Virus record (IMG/VR): IMGVR_UViG_3300023184_000291
Coordinates: 1 to 37,678 of that record
Length of the DNA stretch: 37,678 nt
Strand: one strand, 5' to 3'
Source of the DNA: a virus
The notes below the pieces were generated by a model. That model had not been told where the DNA came from, ran no database searches, and saw nothing but the letters and a program-made list of their open reading frames with translations. A program made the position numbers and the translations under genes. Below, piece after piece: positions 1 through 8,990 of this stretch. Numbering within the stretch: the first letter of the stretch is position 1; each line of letters starts with the position of its first letter.

Positions 1-1935
1 GCCACCACCGCCACTATTCGCGGGAGGCGTTTGGCCGGCCGTTGCGCCCTTCGTTCCGGATGGACCGCCGCCGCCGAACATGCTACCGCCACCGAATCCG
101 CCGGTAGTAAACGCTGATAAATCGCTGCCGTATCCCCCCTGCCCGCCGGCAATGCTGCTAAACGCTATCGATCCGGTGCAAACGCCGCCGAGTCCGCCGA
201 CCTGTCCCGTAGTGCCGCCGAGCCCCTTTGCAGCGGTCAGGATCGCCGCGCCACCGTGCGCGCTCCAAGTGCTATTCACGCCGTCTGCGCCCGCGCCATT
301 GCTACCGCCGGAACCGGAACCGGCGCCGCCGCTTCCAACCCCGCTTATTTCCAGCCACTTCGCCCCGGCAGGAGTCGTGAACAGCCCGTTGTTCGCCGGA
401 GCGCTCCCATCGTTGCAGGTGGTGGCCCCGGTAGTCAGAATCTCGCATATCGTCGGGCCGGTGCTGCTTTGATTTATAAGCCGGTCAACGTAAGCGGTTG
501 TCGCTACTTTCGTGCTATTGTCGCTTGCTGATTGCGTCGTCGCGGTCGAAGAGCCGAGCGCCGCCGCCGTTAGCGTTTTGTTGGTTAAGGTTTCCGTTCC
601 CGCGAGAGTCGCCATAGTTCCGGACGCGGGAGGCCCGGTAACGATCGTGCCGTCGATTATCGTGAGCGTCGCGGAAGTCGCTGGAGCGGTGATAGCGACC
701 TTATTCACAGATGACGGAGTGATCGCACCTAAAGCCAACGTGATCGCGGGCGTGCTGGTATCCGTCGCAACGGTGCCAGATATTCCGTTCGCCGTCACGA
801 CAGAAACTGAGGTAACGGTTCCGGTTCCGGGAACGATGGAATTACAACCGAACCCGGTGTTGGTCGTCCATGTTAATGCGCTTGATGCTGCGCTACATGA
901 CGGCATAGAGAATGCCGCAAAATTAGCGGTGCCGCTCGTAACGTTCGCAGGAACGGTGTTCGTCGCGCCTTGCACGAAATTGGCATAGGCGAGGCGGCCG
1001 GTTATGGTGGACGATCCGAGCGCAACGGTGAATCCGGCTCCGGTCGCGCCGCCGGTTAGCGTGCCCGTCGAAGTGATCGAAGTGCCGAGAACGTTAGCCG
1101 CGAGCGTCGCGCCGGTTAGGGTGCCGGCCGGAGCGACGACGGCAGCCGTCGTGATGCTAGTTGTGCGACCTTTAACGTCTATGGTGATGACCGGAATGGC
1201 TGTCGATGATCCCGTTGTTCCGGCAGTCGCGACGCTCGCTAGCGTCGTCGCTACCGCGCCGGCAGACGACGTTACGTCGCCCGTGAGCGCTGGCATATTC
1301 GCGGCAGGCAGAGCGCCTGTTACGGTGGACGTTCCGAGCGCTACGGTGAAGCCGGCTCCGGTCGCGCCGCCGGTTAGCGTTCCAACCGTCGTTAAGGACG
1401 ACGTTACGATGCCGCTCGGAAGCGTCGTCCCGGTGAGCGCGGCAGCGGGGAGACTCGTTCCGTTCGCGAGGTTGATTGACGCCGGGGTGCCCATGGCAAG
1501 GCCGCTAGGCAGCGTGCTAGAGATAGACGGCACGCCGCCCGCGCTGGTCACGAGAACGCCGCTATTAGCGCTCGCGAGGTTGCCTAGAACGCCTCCGGTA
1601 TTCCACAGGAGCCCGTTGCCGTGCGCCCCGGCGCCGGTGATTGTAGTTGCTCCCGGAACGATGCTCCCGGCAGCGCCGGTGATCCCGAGATTGGCGAGGC
1701 AGCCGGCGACCGTCGTCGCGCCACAGCCGCCGTATTTAATCGGGATTCCGCCCGCGACGTAATCAACCTTGTTCGACCACATCAACGTCCACTGGTAGGG
1801 CGTCGGAACATAGCCCTGATACCAGTTAGGGGCGTACATCGGTCCGGGGGTAGACGGCCCTAGCTGCGCTCGCGCGGGGGCGATGATGCCGGCAACGATG
1901 AAAATTGTTGCCAGTATTTTCGTTAGAGTTTTCAT
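1..1935 (-). CDS. Tail-fibre-like protein with signal peptide, partial (C-terminus beyond window)
   Basis: This minus-strand frame has no stop from the ATG at 1935 to the window edge (645 codons). The start overlaps the stop of the baseplate J gene as ATGA, so translation is probably coupled. Residues 1-24 look like a Sec signal peptide: a Lys-containing start, a hydrophobic stretch TIFIVAGIIA, and an A-R-A cleavage site before Gln. The rest is low-complexity, rich in Thr, Ala, Gly and Ser. It includes the segments VTSVSVVTANGISG and TKVATTAYVDRLINQ, which are typical of phage tail fibres. The last visible ~100 residues are glycine-rich (FGGGSMFGGGG), as in receptor-binding fibre tips. Position after the baseplate genes fits a host-recognition fibre. 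A signal peptide is unusual for such a protein. Fibre identity is from composition and context, not from a conserved domain. Confidence 0.7.
   Translation of the reverse strand, partial: MKTLTKILATIFIVAGIIAPARAQLGPSTPGPMYAPNWYQGYVPTPYQWTLMWSNKVDYVAGGIPIKYGGCGATTVAGCLANLGITGAAGSIVPGATTITGAGAHGNGLLWNTGGVLGNLASANSGVLVTSAGGVPSISSTLPSGLAMGTPASINLANGTSLPAAALTGTTLPSGIVTSSLTTVGTLTGGATGAGFTVALGTSTVTGALPAANMPALTGDVTSSAGAVATTLASVATAGTTGSSTAIPVITIDVKGRTTSITTAAVVAPAGTLTGATLAANVLGTSITSTGTLTGGATGAGFTVALGSSTITGRLAYANFVQGATNTVPANVTSGTANFAAFSMPSCSAASSALTWTTNTGFGCNSIVPGTGTVTSVSVVTANGISGTVATDTSTPAITLALGAITPSSVNKVAITAPATSATLTIIDGTIVTGPPASGTMATLAGTETLTNKTLTAAALGSSTATTQSASDNSTKVATTAYVDRLINQSSTGPTICEILTTGATTCNDGSAPANNGLFTTPAGAKWLEISGVGSGGAGSGSGGSNGAGADGVNSTWSAHGGAAILTAAKGLGGTTGQVGGLGGVCTGSIAFSSIAGGQGGYGSDLSAFTTGGFGGGSMFGGGGPSGTKGATAGQTPPANSGGGG
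1003..1380. repeat. Direct repeat inside the fibre gene (60-base units)
   Basis: Bases 1003-1062 and 1321-1380 match at 56 of 60 positions. They lie in frame and encode two copies of a block around TLTGGATGAGFTVALG. This is an internal duplication of a fibre repeat and a possible site of unequal recombination. Confidence 0.8.
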
Positions 1936-3797
1936 ACCAATGTCACCTGAATGCAAGCTGATACTACGGTGGGCGCTTGCGCGATGCTCGCGCTTGCCTT
2001 CGTTAGCGTCGGGAGGACGGTTAGGATCGAACCGGAGGTGACGCGGAAGCTTGCGGAAAGGGTATAGCGCCCGGTGCCGCCGGTCGTGCCGGAAAGCTGC
2101 GAAGCTACCTTAGTGCCTTCCGTTACTAGGCCGCCCGAATCGAAAGCGAATTGTCCGACCGCGAGCGCGCCCGAGGCAATCGCGGTGACGTTCATAACCG
2201 TCGAAGTCGCCGTGATCGCGCTTGAGCTTGCGCTAGTCGCGACGCTCGTTACATATACGCCGTTGCCGCCCGTCGTCCCGGAAGTTTGGGAAACAATCGT
2301 GGTACCGGTTGCGGCGCCCGTGCCGGAAATTACGTCGCCGGCCGATAGGTAGCCGGTAATGCTGCTGACCGTGAGATTCGTCCCGGCGCCGGTCGCCGTG
2401 AACGTCGAGCCTATCGCCGCCGTGAACTGCGCGGTCGGCGTGTTCGTGTTAACGATGAATAGCGAAACGATTTCCGCCCACGCGCCTAGCGCGTTAATCC
2501 CCGCATAGAAGCGGCTAGCGAAGACGGTAGAGCCTATCCGCGCCCGCTGGCCGCCGTCTGCCCCAGCGAAAGCCGCGATGACTGCCGCCTGAATTAGGGC
2601 GGTTGCGTTGCTAGGGACTAGAGCGCTATTCGCGATGTTGATTTGAAAAACGAAAGGCAACGAAGACGGAATTTGATAGACCACCGTGTAAGGTTGTCCG
2701 GGTGGCCCGACTTGCACATCAGAGGAGTAAATTGTGACCGTCGTATTGCCGGTATAGTACGGGCAACCGGGGGACTTCTTTTTCCATATCGCGGTCGCGA
2801 CCGCCGTTGTCGTCCCGCCGACTGCCGCGACGTAAAGCGCGTTCGCCCCGAGCGTGACGCCGCCGAGGTTCATCGTTGTTGATCCTACCGTCTGGCTATT
2901 GTTGACCGTCCAGCTAGTGCCAGAGCCGCCGGTAATCACCGTTCCTGCGGAGACCGAGATTCCGGAGCCGCTAGAGCCGGTGACGCCTTGCCCTATAGCA
3001 ATCGTCCCGCTCGTAACGCTGCTCACGGTTAGCGTCGTCGCGGAGATACTGCCGATGATGACAGCATCCGGCGTGAAGGCGACGGGATAGGCGTTAGGAT
3101 TATCTACAACGAAAGCGTCGAGAACGCCCGGAACGGAGAGGACCGATCCCCAGACAGAATCCACGAAACCGACCGAGTTAAGCGCGACCGATTGCACGCG
3201 CCGCGCCTCGAAATTGGCGCGGCTTTCGACGGCAGAACCAAGCACGCCGTCCGTTGGGTTATTGATGCTGTCCCACCCGGGAATCGTGCGATAAATCACG
3301 TTGAGCGTATTCGCAGGGCACGGGATAGGGCCGACGAATTGCGCGCCGAACTCAATCGTAACGCTGCCGCCCAGCGGGATAATGCCGCCGGATACCGCAT
3401 AGTAAACGGTTCCGTCCGTCGCGAGCGCAGACGCGCCGCTAGGGATTACGGTTCCTGCGAGCCCGACGCAAAGGCACGACGCAATCGTGGACTGCCCCGG
3501 AAGACGTTGCAGGAAATAAATGCGGGCAATCGCGTCCTGCATGCGGCCGGAGGCATAGGCCGGGTCGATCCCGTTCGCGAGCGCACAGAAATTGTCGTTG
3601 GCGTTGCCGATGCAAGCGGTCTCGCTTTCCGCGATCTGGCCCTGCGGCGTCGGCGCCGTCACCGTTCCGAAATCGAGCGTGGTTTGAAAGGCGGTATTTA
3701 GGTCCGCCTGCACGCCCGCGAGAATGTCTAGCTCCAGCGGCGGAACAAATCCGGTGGGAGTCAGGACGGGAGGAGGTACGCTGGTTGTGAAGGCCAT
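1932..3797 (-). CDS. Baseplate J-like protein carrying three inserted Gly/Thr-rich repeat domains
   Basis: The product has 621 residues. The N-terminal part (about 1-230) matches the baseplate J / gp47-like wedge family: a PPLELDILAGVQADLNTAF start, a PQGQIAESE segment, and the conserved GxVDSVWGSVLSVPGVLDAFV region. In myoviruses this protein links the hub to the outer baseplate. The family fold is interrupted by repeat domains: one at residues ~245-312, and two in tandem at ~463-530 and ~531-595 near the C-terminus. The same repeat occurs in four other virion proteins of this window. The ATG overlaps the stop of the gp25-like gene (TAATG), and its own TGA overlaps the fibre start. Length is greater than usual for the family because of the insertions. 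Confidence 0.88.
   Translation of the reverse strand: MAFTTSVPPPVLTPTGFVPPLELDILAGVQADLNTAFQTTLDFGTVTAPTPQGQIAESETACIGNANDNFCALANGIDPAYASGRMQDAIARIYFLQRLPGQSTIASCLCVGLAGTVIPSGASALATDGTVYYAVSGGIIPLGGSVTIEFGAQFVGPIPCPANTLNVIYRTIPGWDSINNPTDGVLGSAVESRANFEARRVQSVALNSVGFVDSVWGSVLSVPGVLDAFVVDNPNAYPVAFTPDAVIIGSISATTLTVSSVTSGTIAIGQGVTGSSGSGISVSAGTVITGGSGTSWTVNNSQTVGSTTMNLGGVTLGANALYVAAVGGTTTAVATAIWKKKSPGCPYYTGNTTVTIYSSDVQVGPPGQPYTVVYQIPSSLPFVFQINIANSALVPSNATALIQAAVIAAFAGADGGQRARIGSTVFASRFYAGINALGAWAEIVSLFIVNTNTPTAQFTAAIGSTFTATGAGTNLTVSSITGYLSAGDVISGTGAATGTTIVSQTSGTTGGNGVYVTSVATSASSSAITATSTVMNVTAIASGALAVGQFAFDSGGLVTEGTKVASQLSGTTGGTGRYTLSASFRVTSGSILTVLPTLTKASASIAQAPTVVSACIQVTLV
2013..2207 (-). repeat. 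Gly/Thr repeat domain, baseplate J copy C
   Basis: Residues ~531-595 show [16 protein letters not shown], then EGTKVASQLSGTTGGTGRYTL. It is in tandem with copy B at the C-terminal end of the baseplate protein. Confidence 0.75.
2208..2411 (-). repeat. Gly/Thr repeat domain, baseplate J copy B
   Basis: Residues ~463-530 show NLTVSSITGYLSAGDVISG, then SGTTGGNGVYVTSVA. Boundaries are approximate. It is directly followed by copy C. Confidence 0.75.
2862..3065 (-). repeat. Gly/Thr repeat domain, baseplate J copy A
   Basis: Residues ~245-312 of the baseplate protein show the shared pattern: ATTLTVSSV, SGTIAIGQGVTG, then SWTVNNSQTVGSTTM. This copy lacks the usual GTGGxGTY loop and has GGSGTSW instead. 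Confidence 0.7.
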
Positions 3798-4177
3798 TAG
3801 AAGTTCGCCGCCGCGGTTCGCCCGGAGGCGTTCGTGATCTGGACTTGCCCGATTAAAACCCGGTTCTCAAAAGACGTGAAAAAGACTTGTGCGCTCGTGA
3901 CGCCCGGCACGCGCAGCGCGGCCTGCGTGAAGCGCGCCTTCATCAACGGCACGGGAGGGAGCTTGCCGAGTATCTGCTGGAAGTAAGGCACGCCTTGGTC
4001 AATATCATAGGTTAGTTCCCCTTGGAATAGCTTGATCGCGCTCGCAGCATCCTGCGCCTGCGCGTAGGCCGCGGCCTTTAGCGGGGCGCGCGGGTAGACG
4101 GCAGACGCGAGCGCGATGTTGTTAGAGGCGTTTAGGACTAAGTCCCAAGTATCCGGGTCGAGCAACAGAGTGTCCAT
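3797..4177 (-). CDS. gp25/W-like baseplate wedge protein
   Basis: The 126-residue product has the features of small baseplate wedge proteins of contractile tails: QDAASAIKLFQGELTYDIDQGVPYFQQILG, split here as AASAIKLFQGELTYD and GVPYFQQILG, followed by a region with VPGVTSAQVFF. These match the gp25-like family seen next to J proteins. Its role would be to connect the baseplate hub to the sheath and wedge. It sits between the spike gene and the J gene, with one-base TAATG overlaps on both sides, so it is part of the same translationally coupled baseplate block. The assignment rests on family-like sequence and context. Confidence 0.75.
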   Translation of the reverse strand: MDTLLLDPDTWDLVLNASNNIALASAVYPRAPLKAAAYAQAQDAASAIKLFQGELTYDIDQGVPYFQQILGKLPPVPLMKARFTQAALRVPGVTSAQVFFTSFENRVLIGQVQITNASGRTAAANF

Positions 4178-4488
4178 TAGGTAGGAACCTCCGGCGGGTT
4201 AGGGGGATGAGGTGTAGGGGTTATGCCCTGTGTGTAATTGTCGATGACACCGGGCTGATAGACAAAGCCAGTTCCGCCCGCGTCCCAAACATTCTTCGCG
4301 GTCGCGTGGGTGACGATTTCCGCCGCCATTAGCGTGATCTTTCCCGGCTCTAGCTTGATGTACGTCGTTCCGTTATCCGGAGTCAGCATTAGGCTGCCTT
4401 CGGACGATATGATCTGGTTTCCCCACTCGTCGTTCCAAACGATCCCCTCTTGCGAGGTTAGGTCGATATAACGCTTTAGGTCGGCCAT
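4177..4488 (-). CDS. Baseplate spike accessory/tip protein
   Basis: This is a 103-residue protein directly downstream of the gp138-like spike gene and overlapping it by one base. The sequence DLTSQEGIVWNDEWGNQIISSEGSLMLTP alternates short strands (cited here as WNDEWGNQIISSEG and TYIKLEPGKITLMAAEIV). That pattern resembles the beta-helical C-terminal shaft of spike proteins. The last 15 residues are proline-rich (PTPHPPNPPEVPT). A likely reading is that the spike is split into an OB-fold base (the upstream gene) and this shaft or tip. No PAAR or metal-binding cap motif could be confirmed. Confidence 0.55.
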   Translation of the reverse strand: MADLKRYIDLTSQEGIVWNDEWGNQIISSEGSLMLTPDNGTTYIKLEPGKITLMAAEIVTHATAKNVWDAGGTGFVYQPGVIDNYTQGITPTPHPPNPPEVPT

Positions 4489-4910
4489 TAGCTCATCAAT
4501 CCAAAATAGACGCCGTCCGCCGCGTCGTATTTGCGGAACGTCCCGGGGAGCGCCGGGGCGCGGGTATTAGTGACAACTGAAATATCGCGATCAGCGCATA
4601 TCATCATCCCCACGTCTCCGACCGAGGGATCGATGATGAAACCGCCGCCGCCGCCCTGCAAACGGAAGACTGGGAGGTCATGAATAATTCCATGCGGCTG
4701 CCCGGTCCCGATCCCGTCAATTTGCGAGACCAGCGGGTTAACATCCACATAACAGCTTGCAGACGGGCCGCCGCCCGTTACCGCGACCACCTGAACAATC
4801 TTCATCGTAGAGATGCGATTTATCATCTGTTCGATTTGGAACGCGGTTAGGTTGAACGGGCTGTTGGTATTGCTAGGTCCGTCCTGCCCGTAGCCTTCTC
4901 TAACTGCCAT
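4488..4910 (-). CDS. gp138-like baseplate spike protein (OB-fold domain)
   Basis: The 140-residue product resembles the N-terminal domain of phage gp138/gpV-type spikes: IVQVVAVTGGGPSASCYVDV near residue 40, and VFRLQGGGGGFIIDPSVGD near residue 80, followed by GMMICADRDIS. In this family the OB-fold domain trimerises under the hub and carries the membrane-piercing shaft. The protein ends shortly after the OB fold, so the shaft is probably supplied by the next gene. It is separated by one base from the hub gene. Confidence 0.82.
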   Translation of the reverse strand: MAVREGYGQDGPSNTNSPFNLTAFQIEQMINRISTMKIVQVVAVTGGGPSASCYVDVNPLVSQIDGIGTGQPHGIIHDLPVFRLQGGGGGFIIDPSVGDVGMMICADRDISVVTNTRAPALPGTFRKYDAADGVYFGLMS

Positions 4911-4911
4911 A

Positions 4912-5841
4912 TTATTTCAGCACTGGTTGCGGGATGCCGGGGCGAATGCACTCCATCGTCATCTGCCAAGGCCCCTTTGGCGTTTCGCTCGCTAGTTCTG
5001 CGTCGAGCTTGCATATATTCCACGGGCCGGATGCGGAAAGAAGCTTTTGCTTTTCGTCTAGACTGCTTTCCACTTCGATCCGATCCCCGAAACGGATCGC
5101 CGGATTGAAAATAGATTTAACCGTGATGCCGTATCCCGTGTAAGTCGGATAACCGATCATCCCGGTTTTCTTGGAGACGATTAAAGGATTGCTCGCGCGG
5201 CGCGCGCCGGTTTTAGGCCAGATGGCAACAACGCCCCGCTCTACCGTCCACGCGATGCCTGCGGCGTAGGCCGCCGCGATAAGCTGCGTCATCGGGGAAC
5301 CGGGGTAATACTGTTTCGGCATAATCACCGAAACGCCGTTATTCTCGAATTTCAGCCCCATCAATTCCGTGGCGATATATTCAATCACCCTAGCGACATC
5401 GACGCCGTCGCGGTATGACGTGGCGGGCGCAATCGCGGCATTGGAACTAAAGGCGCCTTGGCCGTCCACGACAAATGGCGTGTTAGGCGCGCCTTGCAGA
5501 TTGATATAGGCGTTAATCACTTCACCGGAGAAGACGACCGGCAACGGGTCTTCTTCTCCCGCGTAGATTGTGAAGGCATCTTTCGGAAGGAGAAAAACCA
5601 CCTTGCCCAAGGTTGACAGCGAGTTCATGTGGCTAAGCTGCATGCCGTAAATCGAGACTTGGCATTGGTTAGCCGCCCCGCCAGCGCCGATATTTGTTAT
5701 CTTCGCCTGCACTCGCGGCCCGGTTAGGGTTAGGGTGTTCTTCCCGGTCGGCTTGCCGTCCGGACCGAGAAAGCTGGACGCGCCCGATACCGCGCTTTTA
5801 AGCGTAAACTCGATGTTGATCCGACGCTTTACGAAAACCAT
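4912..5841 (-). CDS. Baseplate hub protein (gp27-like)
   Basis: This 309-residue protein starts FVKRRINIEFTL. It has the pattern of late-control/gp27-type hub proteins: a beta-rich N-terminus ending in PVVFSGEVINAYINLQG (~residues 101-117), a middle segment with VARVIEYIATELMGLKFENN, a GMIGYPTYTGYGITVKS stretch, and a C-terminus with a shallow barrel pattern (FNPAIRFGDRIEVES). It lies between the plug and spike genes, where simple myoviruses place the hub. The hub joins the tail tube to the spike. The neighbouring plug stop is directly adjacent to this ATG. Confidence 0.75.
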   Translation of the reverse strand: MVFVKRRINIEFTLKSAVSGASSFLGPDGKPTGKNTLTLTGPRVQAKITNIGAGGAANQCQVSIYGMQLSHMNSLSTLGKVVFLLPKDAFTIYAGEEDPLPVVFSGEVINAYINLQGAPNTPFVVDGQGAFSSNAAIAPATSYRDGVDVARVIEYIATELMGLKFENNGVSVIMPKQYYPGSPMTQLIAAAYAAGIAWTVERGVVAIWPKTGARRASNPLIVSKKTGMIGYPTYTGYGITVKSIFNPAIRFGDRIEVESSLDEKQKLLSASGPWNICKLDAELASETPKGPWQMTMECIRPGIPQPVLK

Positions 5842-6159
5842 CTAGCCAATACCTGCGAGCGAATCAGTTGTTTCGAGATAGAGAAGCTGGAACCGCGTTC
5901 CGAGTCCGGTGAAAATCGGGTCTTCCCCTTGGTTCGTGGTATCATTGAAAATAAAATCTCCAAGAAACCCTAGGTAGGCATCGCGCACGATGCGGTTGCG
6001 GTTCTGGCAGATAACTAAGCCGACAATCTGCTTCACGTTCGTTTCGACGTTAATATACAACCCAGTCGCAAGCTGCCGCAAAATGATCGTGACCGTCTGT
6101 TGCGCGAGGATAACGGAAAGGCGTTGCGCAGCAACCGCGCCGGTGGGAATAATAAGCAT
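5842..6159 (-). CDS. Baseplate plug protein (Pam3 gp18-like)
   Basis: The 105-residue product begins MLIIPTGAVAAQRLSVILA and has QTVTIILRQLATGLYINVE and a terminal LGTRFQLLYLET. This pattern matches the small plug proteins described in the simple baseplate of cyanophage Pam3 and related myoviruses, which line the hub channel. The ATG overlaps the stop of the upstream baseplate gene (TAATG), and the TAG abuts the hub ATG. Confidence 0.65.
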   Translation of the reverse strand: MLIIPTGAVAAQRLSVILAQQTVTIILRQLATGLYINVETNVKQIVGLVICQNRNRIVRDAYLGFLGDFIFNDTTNQGEDPIFTGLGTRFQLLYLETTDSLAGIG

Positions 6160-6773
6160 TAGGTGTTGTTTACCGGGGAGAATTGTTCTGTAGTCGGAGT
6201 GGGGCTAACTAGTGCGCTGTCTCTTATCTCTGCTCCACTCGGCTCTTTCGTCGTTAGGATAGTCTTAACTGATTGGTTGATCTGTTGCAGAACTACGTCA
6301 ACCTTTATCAATCCCACCCGGCCCTCCGCGCGGCGATACTCGACGTGGGTTACATTGCAATCGAGATAGGTAATCTCCGGCGTCACCACGTCGTACAAGT
6401 CGAGCAACGGCGCGATCTTCGCAATCGAATCGATCAGTTTCTGTCGGTTGGTAAAGCTGCCGCCCGACGTGAAGGTGACGCGCACCGTGAAGGGAGTTGT
6501 CACCTTATTGTAGGACTCGAAAGCGCCCTTCTCTAGGGGGTAGTCCTCAATCGGCCAATCCTGCTTATAGTCGAAGCCCACAACGTTATCCGCGTTCACG
6601 ACTGCATCGTTAGCGCGAAGCGGATTAAACCCTAGGCCGGTTCCCGTGCGCGATGTGCTGGGGAAGATGCCCCACAGCGGCGCGATCAGGCCCAAGGCCG
6701 CGAGGTCTTGGGTGATTATATTCGGTCCGCCTCCGATAATATTGGAGACGAGATTGCTAAAGGGAAGGGCCAT
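6159..6773 (-). CDS. Tail/baseplate protein downstream of tape measure
   Basis: The 204-residue product has an N-terminus with small hydrophobic stretches. Its core is of the type DWPIEDYPLEKGAFESYNKV ... PFTVRVTFTSGGSF ... LYDVVTPEITYLDCNV. This pattern recurs in myovirus proteins encoded between tape measure and plug or hub genes. By position it would be the first baseplate protein (distal-tail-like), connecting the tape measure end to the hub. Exact family assignment is uncertain. Confidence 0.6.
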   Translation of the reverse strand: MALPFSNLVSNIIGGGPNIITQDLAALGLIAPLWGIFPSTSRTGTGLGFNPLRANDAVVNADNVVGFDYKQDWPIEDYPLEKGAFESYNKVTTPFTVRVTFTSGGSFTNRQKLIDSIAKIAPLLDLYDVVTPEITYLDCNVTHVEYRRAEGRVGLIKVDVVLQQINQSVKTILTTKEPSGAEIRDSALVSPTPTTEQFSPVNNT

Positions 6774-6776
6774 AGG

Positions 6777-8987
6777 TTAGGTGAGCCCCGTGACTGCGAG
6801 GCCGGCATATCGGCGCCGAATTTCTTCCGCGACCGCTGCGCCGTGCGCCTTCGGGTCGTTCGTTCGCGCGGTGATGTTGATATCGCCTATCTGCACCGTG
6901 ACCGGGCCGCGCCGGTTATCGTTGCTCGCGAAGCCGTTCGCGCTCGCGCTGCCGCGCGCGCCTAGCACCAGCCCCGTGCCGGTCTCCGTCGCGCTGCCAC
7001 CCGGCCGGAACATGTCAAGCACCTGATTCAGGCCGCGGGTCCGGATAATCTCCCCCATACCGATGATATATTTGAGCGTTGCGTCGAGCGCTTCTACGCC
7101 GTCCTTGGCGACAAAATACCCCCCTTTCGCCAGAATTTGGTGCCGTTCATGCGGCGTGCGGGCTTGGTTATACCCGGCGAAATTGCTTTGTTGCGTCACC
7201 TTAAGGCGGTTGGCAATGGACTCTTCTACACTTCCATAATCGCGGAAGAATACGCTAGTAGGCTTGCCGTTCACGTCGTGATCCCTGCCGCGTGTGCGCG
7301 GGCCGGACCAGCTTTTATCCGCAATCACGTTGAAGAGGTTGTTTTTGCCTTGCACGCCCGCGCCGTAATTCGTCTCGACGGCGGCCTGCGCGATCAGTTC
7401 GTCTGCGGTGATGTTGGAGCCGTTTTTCTCGTTATAGGCTGCAACAACCGCCTCGACTTTCGGGCGTAGCGCGGCGACCCAATCAGCCTTGCGCTGCATT
7501 TCGTTCCCGAATATCCCGCCGGGATTCCCTCCGAGGATACCGCCGGAAGCCGAGGCCGGGCCGCCGGGCGCTTCCTTTTCAGGCTCCGGTTTTAATTTGT
7601 CCTTTTCGTCTGCAAAAAGATTGGTGCCGGTGATCGCTTTCCAGATAACGTTCGCGCGGTCAGTGACCCATTTGAAGGACGCGCCGAAAGCGCGCTTCAT
7701 AGCCTCGAATATAACAGGAGCCGCCTTATCGATTGCCGCGCCTAATCCCATGAAAAGCGATAGCCAAAGCTTGCCCATATTGGCGATCAAGGCCTTCCAA
7801 GCTGCCTTGATTTGCCCCGCGTCTCCGAGGAAGAGCGCCGTGAACAGGATCAGCGCCGACGTTATTGTTTTGAATACTTCTATGAACAAATCCTTCATCG
7901 CGAGAAGGATAGGCCCGGCAGTCGGCATGATATAATCAAGAACGCTCTGCACTGCGGCCTTGATCTTTATCCACCCGCCTTCAACGAATTGATAAAATTC
8001 CGCGAAATCCGACTTGCCCGTCTCGTTGTAATCCGACCAATCGCTATAGAGGAGGGCAATCGCGGCGCCGAGCGCGGCAAAGCCTGCAATCGGGCCGCCG
8101 AGCGCGACGCCGATAAGGACGACGCCCGCCGCGACCGCGGCGAAAATCTTTTTCATCTCTTCGGGATGCGACTTCAGCCATAAAATCATTTTCTCTAGGC
8201 GCGCATTGAACCGGGTAATAGACGGTTCAAGCCATTCCATTATGATGCGCCCGAGCTTCTCGAATCCTTGGCTTATCGTGTCTATGCCCGTCGAAATCCG
8301 CTGGCCGGCCTCCGCCTCGCCCTGCGTCGTTTCGTAAAGCGCGGAGTGCTTCAGGATCGCATCAAATTCTTTCGAGGACTTCAACACGAGCTGAATTTGC
8401 GACGGGTCTAGGCCGATGCCGGCGAGGATGCTGGACGCCTGCCGCTTGTCCATGCCCTGCGTCGCGCGGTTAAGGCGAACAAGCGCCTCACCCACCTTCA
8501 AAATTTTCCCGTCACTGCCGACTAGGGAGACGTTTAGGGCGTTGAGGTAGGGGAGGATGCCGGTCGCGCTACCCGGGACTAGGGCGATGTTCGTTAGCAC
8601 CCGGTCTAGGGAGGCCATGCTAGCGGCGGTCCCGGCGGCGCTGCCGCCGACGCTACGGACCGCGCCCTGCCATTTCGATAGCTCGTTGGTAGTCGTGCCC
8701 AGCACCAGCGCCGTGCGCCCTACGGCAGCGCTAGAGGCTGCTACGTCCTCGATAAACGCCTTGAGGCCCCGGCCGCCCGTGAACGCGGCGAAGAGGAGGA
8801 GGACTTGCGTCCGCATCTGGCCGAAGAATGCCGCAGCTTTCTTGCCGCTTTCAGACATGTCTTTAGCGACGCTTTGCGCTTGCGCCTTCGTCTTGACTAA
8901 ATCCGCGGCTGCCTGCTTCTGGCCTTTGGTGAAGCCGGAAGGATCAAGCCCTAGGGTAACGATGAGGCTGTCTACAACAGTCGCCAC
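6777..8987 (-). CDS. Tail tape measure protein with embedded glucosaminidase domain
   Basis: The 736-residue product starts at GTG. Residues 20-60 are coiled-coil-like and rich in Ala, Lys and Gln. A long hydrophobic segment lies at ~282-314 (AAVAAGVVLIGVALGG), with more at ~380-420, as is typical of tape measures that enter the host membrane. Residues ~505-645 resemble a glucosaminidase (FlgJ/PF01832-like) domain, with LIAQAAVETNYGAG (candidate catalytic Glu538), KNNLFNVIADKSW and SVFFRDYGSVEES. This would cleave peptidoglycan during DNA entry. It follows the frameshifted chaperone, the usual order. The C-terminal ~90 residues (PVTVQIGDINITARTND) look like a hub-binding tail. Confidence 0.9.
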   Translation of the reverse strand: MATVVDSLIVTLGLDPSGFTKGQKQAAADLVKTKAQAQSVAKDMSESGKKAAAFFGQMRTQVLLLFAAFTGGRGLKAFIEDVAASSAAVGRTALVLGTTTNELSKWQGAVRSVGGSAAGTAASMASLDRVLTNIALVPGSATGILPYLNALNVSLVGSDGKILKVGEALVRLNRATQGMDKRQASSILAGIGLDPSQIQLVLKSSKEFDAILKHSALYETTQGEAEAGQRISTGIDTISQGFEKLGRIIMEWLEPSITRFNARLEKMILWLKSHPEEMKKIFAAVAAGVVLIGVALGGPIAGFAALGAAIALLYSDWSDYNETGKSDFAEFYQFVEGGWIKIKAAVQSVLDYIMPTAGPILLAMKDLFIEVFKTITSALILFTALFLGDAGQIKAAWKALIANMGKLWLSLFMGLGAAIDKAAPVIFEAMKRAFGASFKWVTDRANVIWKAITGTNLFADEKDKLKPEPEKEAPGGPASASGGILGGNPGGIFGNEMQRKADWVAALRPKVEAVVAAYNEKNGSNITADELIAQAAVETNYGAGVQGKNNLFNVIADKSWSGPRTRGRDHDVNGKPTSVFFRDYGSVEESIANRLKVTQQSNFAGYNQARTPHERHQILAKGGYFVAKDGVEALDATLKYIIGMGEIIRTRGLNQVLDMFRPGGSATETGTGLVLGARGSASANGFASNDNRRGPVTVQIGDINITARTNDPKAHGAAVAEEIRRRYAGLAVTGLT

Positions 8988-8990
8988 GGG

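Noticed and set aside
512-1762. Plus-strand frames in the fibre region
   Set aside because: They are Val/Pro/Ala-rich shadows of the low-complexity minus-strand fibre gene.
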